DNA of 64,000 nucleotides from Anopheles merus (taxonomy: Eukaryota; Arthropoda; Insecta; Diptera; Culicidae): contig NC_054084.1 in assembly GCF_017562075.2 (NCBI RefSeq), forward strand, positions 7,992,640 to 8,056,639, written 5' to 3'. The position numbers were made by a program, and so were the translations under genes. Below are positions 14,401 through 28,400 of this stretch, in pieces (position 1 is the stretch's first letter; every line of letters starts with the position of its first letter). Below the pieces are notes generated by a model. That model was not told where the DNA came from. It searched no databases and saw only the letters and a list, made by a program, of their open reading frames with translations.

Positions 14401-17400
14401 TTTTGGAGTTGCAAAGCCGGTTCGCTTCGATCCCCGAGGATGTTGGAGCAGAATCCTGTCCCTCGTGGGTGTGTGTGTGTGTGTGTGTGTCTGCCGGAAA
14501 GGAGACGATGACTTTGAAACGTCACTTGTTGATTTCCCACGTAGTCAGTGCAGTGCTAGGTGATGATGTGTGTGGTTAACCACAAACTAGACCCACACAC
14601 CGTTAGATACCGTATGAAGAATGTTCAATCAATCGCTTGGCCGCTTTGTCTGTCAACAGTTGGGGTCAGGAAAGCGAGACTTCAGCACCTGCAATCGATT
14701 TGTAATCCGTGACGACCAGCGCCGGTTTGTGGTGCAATCAATGTTCCACCGTTTTTACACCCACTTATATTCCTTCACGCTGTACACTGGATGTCGTTGC
14801 ATATTTCATCACACGCCCGTTACGGTGGTGTGATGGAGAGCACCATTAGCGTTCCTGTTGACCATTTGCTGCGATGGTCGACCTGACATTCAAAGTTGCT
14901 TCAGTGAGGTTAATTTATCATATGCCATGGGGGGCTTACCGCTGAGGCAAGGTTCATATGTAGCAACATGTAAAAATTACGTCCTTTGCAAGCACCATAC
15001 TGGGTGAAAGCCCAAATCTTTTGGGTCATATTTTGGGAAGTTTCGTCCAACTTTTTCTCGTTTTTTCCGGATCGTGACGGCGTACCGCTGTAAAGTTCAA
15101 TTTTGAGAGCATTTATCCAATTTTCTACCGTTATGACATTTCCTCCCTCAGCGCGAGTTAACTTTCCTGTGTTCATTTTATTTAAACCTTTTTTTTTGGT
15201 ATTTTGCCAACTTTCAACGAGCGCGACCATCGCAACAAGGCGACCGTAACCCGTCACCGTGACCATTCTTGCCATCGGAAAGTTACTAACGACAGTGAAC
15301 GGAGGCGCACACAGGCACACCGCGCTGTGTCATCTGTCGATGTCCTTCGAACGGGGTTTAACCTAATTTTTCATCTTTCCACCTCGGATATTCATTCTTG
15401 GTTGATTTTTTCGCTAGTAGTCGAGTGTTTTTTTTTTTATTCTTTCTCCCCCAAACCGACATGCCAATCTGGGTGAGTATCTTTTTTATTCTAAAAATGC
15501 TCCCCCCGAGGGCATGTTCAACTGGTGAGTGTTTAAAGGATTGCAGCACTGTTTTTTGTGTGTGTTGGCTTCCCTTTTGTACCTTCTCTTTATCATTCAT
15601 GCTAGTAGGACGAGCACGATCAGCATGGGTCGCACCGTTGCTTCTGTTAAAGCATATGTTTTTGTTTTGCTTTTTCCGCGCTCCTTCGTTCAACTTTTCC
15701 ATATCTTTTTGGGAAAGTCGCTGATGGGATTATGGCTTGAATGATGCGCGTACGGTGATGGAATGGAAAATTTAATATTCTTCGATTCTTGGGTGAAGAA
15801 TTTTCATTTCACTACGCGGAATCGGATTGCAAAAGGGTGTGCGTTTGGGATTGTTATTACAGCATGCATTGTGCTTAAATTAATATGAATTTATTGTGAC
15901 ACAAATAAACTAACAGAACTTCAATATTTCAACTTTTCGTTTCAATTTTTTTTTTACATTTCTTGAATACAAATTTTCCGTAGGGAAAATCATTACAACA
16001 AAAAGACCACCAGCACGTTCCCGTACCCTCTTAATTAATGCAAAAAAAGCAACCACGGCTTTAATTAAAGCCCCAAAACCGGACCCGTGAAAAGGAGCAA
16101 TCGAACCGATTGAAACTCCCTGAATGCCGGGCATTTCCGGGCAATGTAAATGTAGGTGTAATGTAAAGCAAACTTTCATTGACTCAACCAGCCTTTGATT
16201 TGCATTTGTAACTTAATCTTCTGTTTGATTTTTGCCCATTTTACCGTCCTACTTCGCTTGGGGCCGTCCTAATCCTTGCCAAACGTTCGTACTTACTTCG
16301 TGCTGCGTTCACTGGGCAAGCAGCAATGGCAAAAGGTATGGTTCACCGTCGCTTCTTAACCACTCTCCACCTCGGGATTGGGGGTGAAATTTTATTAGAA
16401 AATAAAAACAAACCTATAAAAAAACCGAGTGTACCGCATTCAACCGCCAGTCGTGAGCTTTCGTTCCAGGTTTTACGAGGCCAATAAATTTCACTTAAAC
16501 CGATTTGATTTGAACTGAACCGAAACCGAAGTTCCGAGTTCCGAACAACAACTGGAAAACTGAAGGTATTTGGAGCGGTCGGTTTGGGAGCTTTGGCCTT
16601 CAAATTAGCCCCAGCGTTTTGTTGTGCACTAAGTACGGGTTGTTAGTAGCTGGAGGTCGAGGATGGCAGAGACAGATTGATGACGCGTCTATTGCTCTAT
16701 CAATTTCATCGTTCATTGTAGCGAAAGTATGAAGAATTTTTATTGATAACAATGTGAAACCGATCAGCAAAGGTTTAGTGACTAATTTGGTGGGGAAACG
16801 GTCATTCGATGCAAGGCAAATTAAAGTTGAATTTGCTGAAGTTCTCAATTTTCTTGTATTTTAAGGTTTAATCGGCTTATCCACAAATAGAATGATTTAA
16901 ACAGTACTTTATATTCAATTAAGTTAAACGTAACTGTTCACAAAAAACCCATCCCTTTGCAAGCAAAACCCTCAAAACAACTCAAACAAGACAACTGTCA
17001 AATCAGCACCACTAAAGCTTTTATCCTCTCAAATCCGCAAACAGAGCACGCTTCATCCGGTGCAAATAAATCCTCCCAAAATCGACCACATTTAATGTGT
17101 GAATACCCCGACGATCTACCAAACCGCTCAGCTATTGTGTCAAATTTGAATGAAATACCGTCCCGCAGGATCAAAGCTGACCAAAGCTACCAAAGTGGTT
17201 ACATTCACCGTAAACTCGTACATCAACCGACCGAACCGGCACAAATCGATACACCACTTTGTACCCACAGGCCCCCGAAAGCTAGCTTTAAATGTCAAAC
17301 GGAAGAAATTAAAACAAAAAAGTGTAACTTTCGTCTCACACACTGCACTTCCCCTCGAAACCGATTTGAAAGTTCCATTATGTTTCTGCTGAATAACAGT

Positions 17401-20400
17401 TGCCCACTGTAGTAAATCATGCACTCGGGATGCGTGCCGTTTGCTGCACGCTGAGTGCAAACCGGCACAGCGAGCGATGGTGGAGAAAGCAGGAAAAGAA
17501 GCCACCCAATCCGGGTGGCAATCCTTTACCCACGACAGCGTAAGCCACACGCGTGGCACTATCGCACACAGAAGCAACAGTAACCGGCGCTAGGGCCCGC
17601 AGGGTACCGGAAATTGTGAAACGATTGGAAAACGATGTTTGTCAACATGTGAGATTTTTTTTTTTGTTTTTGCTTTCTGTGTTGACTTGGGAGTAAGCCG
17701 CACAGCATATGTTGGGAGCTTTTACATTTTCGGTGTCACAGAAAAGGGGTGGAAAAACAATCGATCTTCACGTTCAAAAGGAAACCACACCCGGTATCGG
17801 TAGCGCTCGCATTGTTTCGGTATTAGTAATGGTGTTTAACAGTACCACCGTACTGTTTACAGGGAGAAAGCCGCTGTAATGTGTATCGATTCTTTGGATT
17901 CTTTCAAAAGGTATGTTCCATGTTTACTATTGAAAGTGTGTGTGTATAATAGGACAAACCAAGCCTCTTTATTGTATCACAATGCAGTTAGGTAATGGTG
18001 TTGGAAATTTGTGCTTTTGTTCTGGCTCGTTTGTTGTCAGAGTCATAAATGAAATTGATTGACGATAACGTTTAATTGAATTTTTTGTATCATCAATTGG
18101 ATCACCATAACAAATTCAACTTTGCTTTGATACCATAGTTAAGCTTCCGATTTACATATTCTAGTTAAAAGCAATTTAATGATACACTAGTTTTAATTTA
18201 TGCAAAAAATATTTAACAAATACTTCAACGGCAGGATCTATTTGCTTATCATTTTCACAGAATGAACTGCAATTTTGCGCTACATGTTACGTGTTCCGAG
18301 AAACGTATACTGAGCGGGAAACGTGGAAAAGGCAAAAATTCCACTAATAAAAGCTACCATTACGACCTAAATAAATGATGTCGATGCCCCACCTCATACT
18401 TCAGCACAATAGTGAGAATGATTATTGTTTTTGTTTACGTTTGATTTGATAAATTCCCAACAACAGACAAACTAACTGAAAAGAATGTAATTTTGTAATT
18501 CAACCAAGCATAACTTTAGGCGTACGGTGCCGTACCGATTGCATAACTTCGCAAGCTGCTTCGATTTACGAATGGAGTGGATTGATTCGATTTGATTTCT
18601 CTTTTAAACAATGCCATAGAGAGTTTGCATTATTTGTTCTAAGAAAACTTCCTGCCATGCTAGGCTTTGAAGTATAGAAACCGAATTTTAAGAATTCCTT
18701 AGATCATTTTGAACAACAAAATACCTCACATCCTTTATTCTTCTCACCACATTCATCTTTATCTCAAGACAAATAGTTTCACGCTCGCCCAATTAGCCAG
18801 GTGTTGCGATGTGCGATGCTTGATTAAAACTATATTCCCCTAACTGTTCAAGTTCATTAGAGATTATCAACACCTCGCTAGTACCTCGGAAACCACAAAA
18901 CGGAACGATACACCGCGCTAAACTCTCGTAAAACATTCCTCAAAGCCACACCATACCAACAGCTGCAAAGATGCTTCAAAGATTTCATAAATTCCGTTCA
19001 CTTGCCTCGCACCAAAATCTACTAGCCGTGGGGAATTGTATCCAAAGCTCGTGCCCTTTAAGCATCTTAGCACAAACACCGGTTGCTTTTCGCCCAGTTT
19101 CTCCAAGCGGTCAGCTTCTCGGTTCACGATACGTCTCCTTCGCGGAACACCATGCAGTTGAAAATGGTTCAACCCTTCCGGTGCATTTGCAAAGTTTTTG
19201 CTTCCTAATTACCATGTCCTTCGGTGAAGGAGCGTTGTGGCGCTTGGGTAAGCAACTGCACGGGCATACACACACAAAAAACCAGCTTAAACCATCATTG
19301 TGTGCAAAATTGAGGTAAAGTTCCTCTTGTGTTTCAGGCTGAACTGATTAAATTTCCCTACAGAGAAAGTGTAAAGATAAATTTGTAAGTGTTTCCGGGC
19401 GGTTTCCTTCCGTTAGTTCCATGGTGAGGTCCGAGTGCTCTACTTTAAGAGTGTTTGGGACAATAATACGTTTACCGTATTAAACATAATCGTAACGCAA
19501 ACAGCACCTTCTTGGGCAGTTGTATCGAGGAAAACCTGTAACGCAGAGGTAGTTTTTTTTTGGCGAAACAAACAAAAATCAGGTCAAACATGTACACAAC
19601 AACAATATGCAAAGAGCAATATTTAATAAACAAATTTACTCAACCATCTTTTTGTTCTTCACTCGGTTTTGCCTTTTTGGGGCGAAAGGGAAGCATCCCA
19701 GAAGAATAACTTTGCCTAGCTGTTTTTTTCTATTTTGTTTGATCCACACAAAAAAAAACACCATCCTAGAATATGCAGAAGGAAAGGTTAATCGGAAAGT
19801 AGCTGACAGAATAAACTTCCGGCCAGTTTCGTACACTTCACCAAAGTCCACAATGCCACCCCAACGGGAGAGGAACAGAAGTTGCGCCCATACTCCCACG
19901 ACACACACACCGGGATTGGGCCCAACAACACGCCAACCAGACCAAACGGCAACAACAGCAGAGAAGGAAAAAAAACCACCACTGGCAACACTAACTTTGA
20001 AGGAGCATCTCCCCCCGGTGAAGTAGAAAGGAGAAGGCGACTGGTTGGTTCGTTTACAGTTCCAGCAGATGGGGTAGCACGGGAAGGTGCTGGAAATCCG
20101 TTTTTTATCACCATGTTTACATGATTGCAGCCAAATAAGTTTTCCCTTCACCGACGGTACGCTCCCGTGGACGAGCGTAACCCGCACGACAAACACCGAG
20201 CATAGTACGGGCGGGAGAAGCGTACAAATTTGCTTCCTCAGAATGATGTCCGGAAACAATTTGGAGGCACTACGACATACGCGTGTGTCGTACAATTTGT
20301 GCCAACCCGAACCAGTACTCGACTACTTTCCCAGCCTAGCAGGTAGATAGAAGAACGTCCAAATCGGCAGATTTTGTGTGACGTATGGGTCTGCACAGAG

Positions 20401-21900
20401 CGCAGAGAGTCCTAGCCGTACCCAAGACCCTAGGATAAGGATAATCTTATTACGAAAGATCCCATCGGTGATGGAGTTGCGGGAGGCAGGACAAAAAAAA
20501 AATCCCCCACCAGCAAACAAACTTGCCCTATCGATTTACGGGACCCTCGAGAAACGGCCATCAATTGAGGGTGAACTTTCTGATGGCACTCGAGACGCCG
20601 CACGACGGTTACGCAGACGGAAGTCGTTCGCAAATTGCGTCGAGAGTCGTTAAATGTTTGTCTTCCCATGGTGGTGGCGGGCTACGTGCCTAGCCCAGAT
20701 GGTCAATGGTAGTGGATGAATCTGCACAAACTGTAACAATTCCAACGTCCATGAGCCTGCACCGAATTTGAATGTCAAAGTCATCATCGCGCTCGCATGT
20801 TGGTGCCTCGTACCTTTGTTCCGCAAAAGCTAAACTGCACGAGCTGAGAATTGCAAGCTAAGCAGAAAGATGGTGGAAGTGATTTTTCATCCCATTTCCC
20901 ACGCCGATGATGGTGTGATGATAGATGACACGATACGCCACGATGCGGCTAATTTCTCATCTTTACTGCTGCTGCTGTAGGCGTCTGTTGATGAGATCCG
21001 TGACGATGACACCGGGCCGATAAAATGAAGCGCATTCTGTGGTTTCTTTTATCGCCCGGCACGAAACACATGCTACTGACGCCACTCGGCGTACCCTTTT
21101 CGGATGGCTCCCCGAAAAGAAATCGACTGCTCGTTTGAAATGATTTTCCTTTCACCAGAAATACGCTCACACTCTTCTTCGAAAGCATCAACCTAGGCTA
21201 GGAGTGCCGGTAGCCTATTTGACGCCTACAACAACCCATCACCCATCAATTAATCGTCCCTTTTTTGTGGATGGACGTCTCCCACGCCTCTCACACCAAG
21301 TGAATTGTGTAAAGGAACGATGATGAGGCCGATATGGTTGCAATTAATTGACTTCAGGTCCCTTACAGTCCGCTGAAGAGGATTGTGTATCCGTACGAGG
21401 GGAGATCTGTTGGGTTCTGTTAGGGTGGCACCATGCGTGTCAGTGTGTGTGTGTAATAAATGTGATTCAATTAGCGTTGGAGGTGAACGCACACCCTACC
21501 GAGGCGTACAAGAACGAGCCATCACAGTCCCCGTGCTTATGGGACTAGCCGTATGCCGTTGACGGGACTCACACGCATAACATCACTTGATATTTATTCA
21601 ATTTGAGCATTTATGTAAGTGAATCTTTCTAATGGAGCGTGCTTCATCATCATGTAGCTACAGAGGTTCCGAGTAGGGCAAGCTGGTCTAGAACGTTTCG
21701 AAAGATGAATGATTACTCAAATGGTGTTTTTGCTAGTTCGGTCCTCTGTTTTGTTATTTTTTTAATAAAATGATAGGAATTTGCCATTTCATTTGATAAT
21801 CATGCGATAACATCAAATTCGATGTGTAATGTTGGGTAATTAGCCTTTGAATGTATTCAACACGAGGGAACAATAACAATAAGTCATCTTAATTGCTTTG
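8454..21900. other. Non-coding stretch upstream of NOS (part 1)
   Basis: This is about 13 kb with no coding exon that I can support on either strand. Open frames are under about 230 codons, mostly lack ATG starts and overlap one another. Visible content is simple repeats (CA at 8547-8562, GT at 14469-14490, several poly-T/A runs) and a dispersed motif copy at about 18508-18550. It probably holds NOS 5' intron or upstream regulatory DNA, but non-coding 5' exons cannot be located from sequence alone. Confidence 0.5.
14469..14490. repeat. (GT)n microsatellite
   Basis: An uninterrupted GT run of about 11 units in non-coding DNA. Confidence 0.9.
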
Positions 21901-22293
21901 TAGAAGTAGAAAAGGATTTCTAGTTGAATAAAGGAATTTTGTTTACAGATTGCATGACGTTAGGCGTCTTGTTGGGCAGATTGCATACTTTTAGGCACAT
22001 TCAAAAATCTGCAGTAACAGAAAAAGTCAAATTAACAAAGCCTCAGCTGTCATTTGCAAAAGCACTTCATATGTCTGCTGTCAGAATTTCTATGAAAAAT
22101 AATAATCTCGCACACCTTAATCATCATCCCCTACTACTATCCACATTCCATCTCCTCACCTTCAATCCGGTACATCCGGTGACAGCTCTTTAAAAATATT
22201 TATGAACACGTCACCCATGGCAGCAAGCATTTCGGTACATATCTTCCTGTTACATCCGGGAATTACAATATACACCAACTGTTGTGGTGTCTT

Positions 22294-22377
22294 ATTGCTA
22301 CATAAGCACCGTAGAGTTCCAATTCCCAGGAGTCGACATTGCTACATTCGCTTTAAGTTCCAATTCCCAGGAGTCGA
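22294..22377 (+). repeat. Imperfect two-copy tandem duplication
   Basis: The block starting ATTGCTACAT and ending in AATTCCCAGGAGTCGA occurs twice in a row, the copies starting at 22294 and 22338. A 22-bp core is identical in both at 22315-22336 and 22356-22377. It is a small local duplication of unknown significance. Confidence 0.9.
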
Positions 22378-22430
22378 AAAACAAACCCAAACCCTTTCGC
22401 TTGCCCTTGCCGCGTGTGCTGCTTTCTTCC

Positions 22431-22450
22431 ACACACACACACACACACAC
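22431..22450. repeat. (AC)n microsatellite
   Basis: A run of ten AC units in non-coding DNA. Confidence 0.9.
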
Positions 22451-25400
22451 GCGCCGGATAGGAAAATCAATTCCACGTCAAATCCTTGTCAAATCACCGA
22501 TTTCCGCTCCGATCTGTCAACCGGTGTCTTCGCCAGTGATGCCTGCGATGGCACCAGTCCCGCAATATTGATGTAATAAAATTCAGTATTTTTATTTCGC
22601 GTCAATCCTTCAACCTCCAGGTTTTTCTTTTCGCTGTTTTGTTTTCTTGTGGCACAACCCCAAGGTACCAAGCACACCGTGTCTATTCTTACGATCCGGC
22701 ACGGTGTGTTGTCTTCGTCCCAGCGAAACTGGGTGCTTTCTCACATCCGGTCGGGCTTGCAAGAAACCGGAGGCTGCAAAGAGTCTACATTTTGGCGTAT
22801 TTATTTTGCGGCTTTTTCCTTCGGCCCCTTACACGCGTGCCGTTTGGGCGCAAGACAAACGAAATCTCCATTCAATCTTTCCATGCTCGGCAGCAAGCCA
22901 ATACCGAAAGCCATCGATAGCACTCGACGCCGGATCAGCGGGTATACGTGGAGTGGCACAATGTAAACGCTGAAATGCATACAAACGGGCGAGTCCTGCG
23001 TCTTCCCAGCTGGTACCCGCCGAATGATAACAACCATAAGCGCCTTGTCGGAAGTGGCTTACGCCGGATGGGGAAATTAATACCACGCTCGGCAGCGGCA
23101 TCGGAATGGAACGTGTCGAAATGGTGAAACAAATAAGTGAACTACCCGCCATGCCATGCCACCCCGAAACCACAAACCATTCAAGAGCCAATAGAAACGG
23201 AAGCAAGCAAATCCAAGTAAGGGAAGCCCTTTTTTAAACACTTGCAGCACATTGCGCAACATTGCGCAAGCAGACAATCAATCAAGCGCTCTGAAGGTCC
23301 TTAGGTAATCGTTTTGCATTTCGCTTTCCGTACACCGCAAACCGATAATTTACAGAACTGATAGATTATATCGAGCCAGCGCATACACCACGACCTCTTA
23401 CAGCCTCTTCAAATTCCACCATTACGCTCAAGCAGGCTTTGTTTCAAATCATAAGCGCAATTAATTGCACAGCACTTCTGCAGTCTCTACAAAGGCCCAA
23501 ACCCGTCGTCGATCGCGCAAGCGATAGCGGTTGATTTGGAGCACGGAAATCAATTTCATCAAACCCCATTTCATCGTAAATGAACCGACTGCAATGACAG
23601 TTTGAACAAAAACTCACACCAAAGCGCAGAACTCCGAAAGGAGGGGGTCACGATAGGGCGTGATAACATCAACATGTAGCGGCTAATTAATTGTTACAAA
23701 TTTAGTTGCCATTGCGCCGTCCCGGTCCGTGGCGTTTGATCGTAAAGCATTGAAATTGTGCGATGTATGAGAGGGTACTGTATAGCTTCTAGTGGTGTGA
23801 CAGCTGGAGCACGAAACGTGTTGATAAATGTAATAATAATAGCGTCGATATGTAACGAACCGGTGCTGGTGGTGCGTGACAACCTGGTACAAACTGTAGC
23901 CAAATTGGAAATTAGCTACATAATCATGTCATATATTGTAAAAGAATCATGAAGCTTTCCATTGGTGTATATTTTGAAGTGCAATAGAAGCGTTTTGAAT
24001 TGACTACGCAGTGAGCTGTTACATAAGAGGATTAAATATAACATTTATAAAGCAAAAACATTGAAAGTATGCAAACCGCTTAACAAAACGCCTACATTTA
24101 TGCAATTTTGTTAAAAAGATCACTAATGCCTCATTATCCGCTAAGGATCTTTTACCATAACAGTCTAACAACGGTCATGATTACTATTTTTCCATCTGCA
24201 TAATAAGTGTATCGAAAAGGCTTACTACAATAGTAAGCAGCTTCTTCACAATACCTCAACGTACGCGAAAGATCTCCTTCAACCGGTCCTTTAAATCTTC
24301 CCATACACATTTCTTCCAAACTTTCCACTCACTACAAAACCACCTGCTTTGCAAAACTACCAAAACAACGAACCACAAATACCCACATCGCCCAACCGGC
24401 AAAGGGAACCCACAGGGAGACAACTCGTGCACCTAATGCCTGCCACTCATTCATTATTCAAATCAACCGCGGTTTGAGCCACCCCAAACAACCCAGCCCG
24501 AAAGCTGCAGAGATTGAAGAAACCGATACAACGGTACAGCCAAATACACCTGCCAGGTATGTGAGATGAGGCCCAGGACCATCGCCAGTATCATCGAAAA
24601 TCTGATCATGATTATTCAGATGAATGCAAATTAGTTTCACGGTTGTTTATGGCGTACCATAACGGTGTTCGGCATCGGAACGCGAACCGCGGGTGGTAGT
24701 TAGCTTCTCGGTGTCGTAGCCTGACTTTCCTACCAAACCGTTCTAAAAGGTTGGTTCCGTTTTGGTTTCATTTTTCCAGTGATGGATTGCGGGGGGCAGA
24801 AGAGCATTAGTTAAACTAATTACTATCAAACTACTCCCTGTATGGTTTTGATGGGTTGACGAAATAGTTTCCCGGTGTAATCCTTTTGGATGCAAAAGTT
24901 TAAAATGCTCCATACCGTTCTAAACATGAAGCAAGCGCTGAAGCTTCAGGTGATAAAATGATACTTCACTCAGGACTTGTTTCAATCCTTTGCCACCGAA
25001 ACCATACCACCTTCAAAGCCAAACACACAGCAACGCTCTAAACTCGGCAGCAGAGAGAACAGCGCACCGGGAGACACCCATCCATCTCAATCGTGTACGC
25101 CTGGTCGGAAACGCTTTTCGATCAAATTAATTTCAATTAACGGCAATTTGTTACAACCGGAGCGAAACGGAACCAACCACACGGTTCACACACGGATCTT
25201 CTTACAACCTACCCCAACGTGGGTCCCATTAAGCAAGTCACATTTGGGAGGTTTCCTCGGCAGCGGTAACAGTAACGGCAGCTCTCGGCACAGCACACAG
25301 ATCATTAACGGGGTAACGATGCAACCGCACAAAACTGACGATGCACTTTGAGTGATTAGTCTTCAAGCTACAAGACACACACACACGCGTGGGGCGCTCT

Positions 25401-28400
25401 AATAATGACGCTTAGTAATAGTAGAGCCCCAATGCTATTTGCCGAAGCGATTACCTGCTCCTATCAGTGTCCTCTGCATGTGTGAAGAAGCGTTTAAAAC
25501 CCCCACCCGCCTGGATGAATGAAATTTCACCTTCCGGAAAAACGAGTCTATGAAGCCTACCCACCCACACACACACACACACATACACACATCTTCCCTG
25601 AGGAATCAAAACAACGAGCGGTAAATATTCATGACTTCATGCCAAGCGGTGGCTACAAAACCGTCGGTGGCGGTTTTGGGGAGGTGGAGTTTAAGTTTCA
25701 CGGTACATTAGCACCACCGCACCGTGCCTTTTATGCCCCCAGAGAGATTGAGAGAGGGGGGGGGGGTGCAGACGAGCCTTAAGCGCGGCAATGAATTAGC
25801 CGATAAAATTGAGCTTCATCCTGTCCGGGCTAATATTGATTAATTCGACGGCGGTGGATCACAGCAGCAGCAAGCAGCACTGAACGAGACGGCTCCGGCG
25901 AGTCATTAGAGTGTTAAAAATTTGAAATCCATTAGCGTGATCAAAATTCAACAGGCTGGTGGCGGTGGCATGAGCGTCGCAGACGATCGATTTGTTTACA
26001 CTTTCCAGTTCACCCAGCGCTCAGTGTCATAAAGCGTTTGCAAGTATTTATGAGAAAAATGATGCGCATTGTTGGCCGTGTGAAGGAGCAACAAAAAATC
26101 TGTTCTGATGTAATTAAAAAGTTAATTAGTACATAGAAGCACCGGCCAACCGGGCCTGGCGAAACCAGCGGGAAGAATGACTACACAAACAGTTAAAATT
26201 AACAAATCGTTCCCCTTTTTGCTTGCTCAAACGGTTGGCTCCCGGTTTCCAAAACGAATCCCAAACAAACAGTCTGGACGGGAAATGATAATAATAGAAT
26301 GAGAAATGTCCTTTCGGGCGGTGGGCGATGGTACTGGTCCTGCGCCCAGCTGCAACTCGTTATCGTTGATGAAGGTCTTTGCATTCGGTGGGGCATTTGT
26401 ACGCGGCAAAAGCATTATCTTTCTGCACCTAAAACTTTTGCTCATTTTCACAGATTCGCTTCAAAATGGTGCGACGAAAGGGAAATCAATCAAAAAGCCT
26501 TTTTGAAGCGTGTGGCTCTGGCTTCGGGGATAGCAAATGGGACATTTCATTAATTGTCTGGTGAGAAATTGGTGGGATTGCCGGTTCTATTTTTGTACTT
26601 AGATGTGTTATTAAGTCCATATTTTAAGACAAAAGACCCACATCGTCATGCAAAATCCAAATTGCTGCATTTTCTTCATACAGACAGCAAAAGCATGCAC
26701 AAATCATTCATACATAAACCCGCAAATAAATACTTTTTCACTTTCTCACGATGTAAAAACAAACCTTGTGCAAAAGAATTCATTTTTCTTGATTTTATTT
26801 CCCACCTTTTATGCTTTCTCAGGAGTAGTACAAGGTCCATTACACAGTTTACATCGGGGACAACATTCATGAACTCATGGAAAGGAAGCGCAACATTACT
26901 ACGACTATCAAACAAACCCATCCCGTGCGATACATCCCACGGCGAAATGTGATATAATTTCTAGACCACCAGCAGCAGTAAGTAACGGTAGCGAACTTAT
27001 TCCATCAGCGTTACTTTGCCAGCACTAAGCAAGCAGCCAGCGGTAACGGACGCCACGCGAAATGACACACTAAAGTTTGCACTTTATTTGCGAAACCTCG
27101 TGGTCTTTTTTTGTGAGTGTGTGTCTTGCATCCGCAGTTCCTGCCCACAAATGTGTTGCAATACGTCGAATCGAAAACGATCGTAAAAAAAACAGGGCGA
27201 ACAAATGTGAGGTGAGTAACCGGAGAAGTAGTACATCGGCACGCGCACAGAAGTACAGTAGGAAGCGCAACACACCGCTTCATCATCGGATTGTTCTGTT
27301 GCGTTCTCACGTTTGGTGGGGTAGAATCGCGAACAAAAAACTTACGTAGTACAAACCAGGGACATTCTACAAGTGTAGCTACTTCTACTGCTTCCCACTG
27401 CGTCCACAGAGGATGAGCGGGTGAAATTTATTGGAGCTGTGATTTTAACACCTGAAAATAGTATCCCAGCGTTCGGTCCAGTTTGGTGGGATGCAGTAAA
27501 GCTGAAAACCACAAAAAAGAACCATCCAGAGGAAGGGATTGTTGGGGCGAAGATAAGGTTGGGTTGTCTTTTTAAATACGTTTACACGGTTATTCATGAG
27601 TCTCGTGCATAGGTTTCCTTTCCCCTACGCGCAGGTGTTTACAGAGCAACACAGTACAGCGTTTAATTTGTAGGGTTTTAGTGCAGCACCGTAGTGTTGT
27701 GCTCCATTACACGGTAGACTTAATGGTTTGGAGAAATTAGTTGGGCAACAGCACATAAAGTATTCAATTTGTTGAAAAAAAAACTTTCAAAATGTATGCT
27801 CCCATGTAGTGTCATTTACCTAATCCAGCAAATGTTACTTTCTAAATTTCCCAACAGATGGCGCATTTGCACTAAAAAGCGTTTTATTCACCACTTTAAC
27901 GTATCAAACACGATCTCTCACAGCTGATAGAGCACAGTCAACGCATAATTCGAAAAGAGTTAACTCACTGCAAACAAATAACAATATAATAAGCCACCAA
28001 TTAGACTTTTCCACAAGTTTCTCCCAGACAAGATGCTGCCAATGACTTCTACCCCTTTAAAAACAACTTCACACAAACACACAGTGCCACAAATTTACCC
28101 ACTAAGCTGCTTTCGTAATCGAAAACATTCCTCTGCTAATAAATACCTGACCACCTTGCCCCACCAACCATTTGGCAGGTCCTTTTTCCACTCCTCAAAA
28201 TGAGAGTAAGGTGGAAAAATAAACCCACCCGGCACCCATATGTCACGCCATCTCGTCGGTGTCAATGAAAGGATACAACTTTCTCTTATCGGTTCAGCAA
28301 TCCATTGCCATCATCATTCCATCAATCCGGCAAGTGTGTAACAATTTAAGGGAAAAACTAATTTTCACCCCACCGATCTCATGGCTCATCTCGTGCTCGG

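Noticed and set aside
19636..20295. 219-codon minus-strand frame
   Set aside because: Overlapping frames on both strands, no ATG-based model, no recognisable motif.
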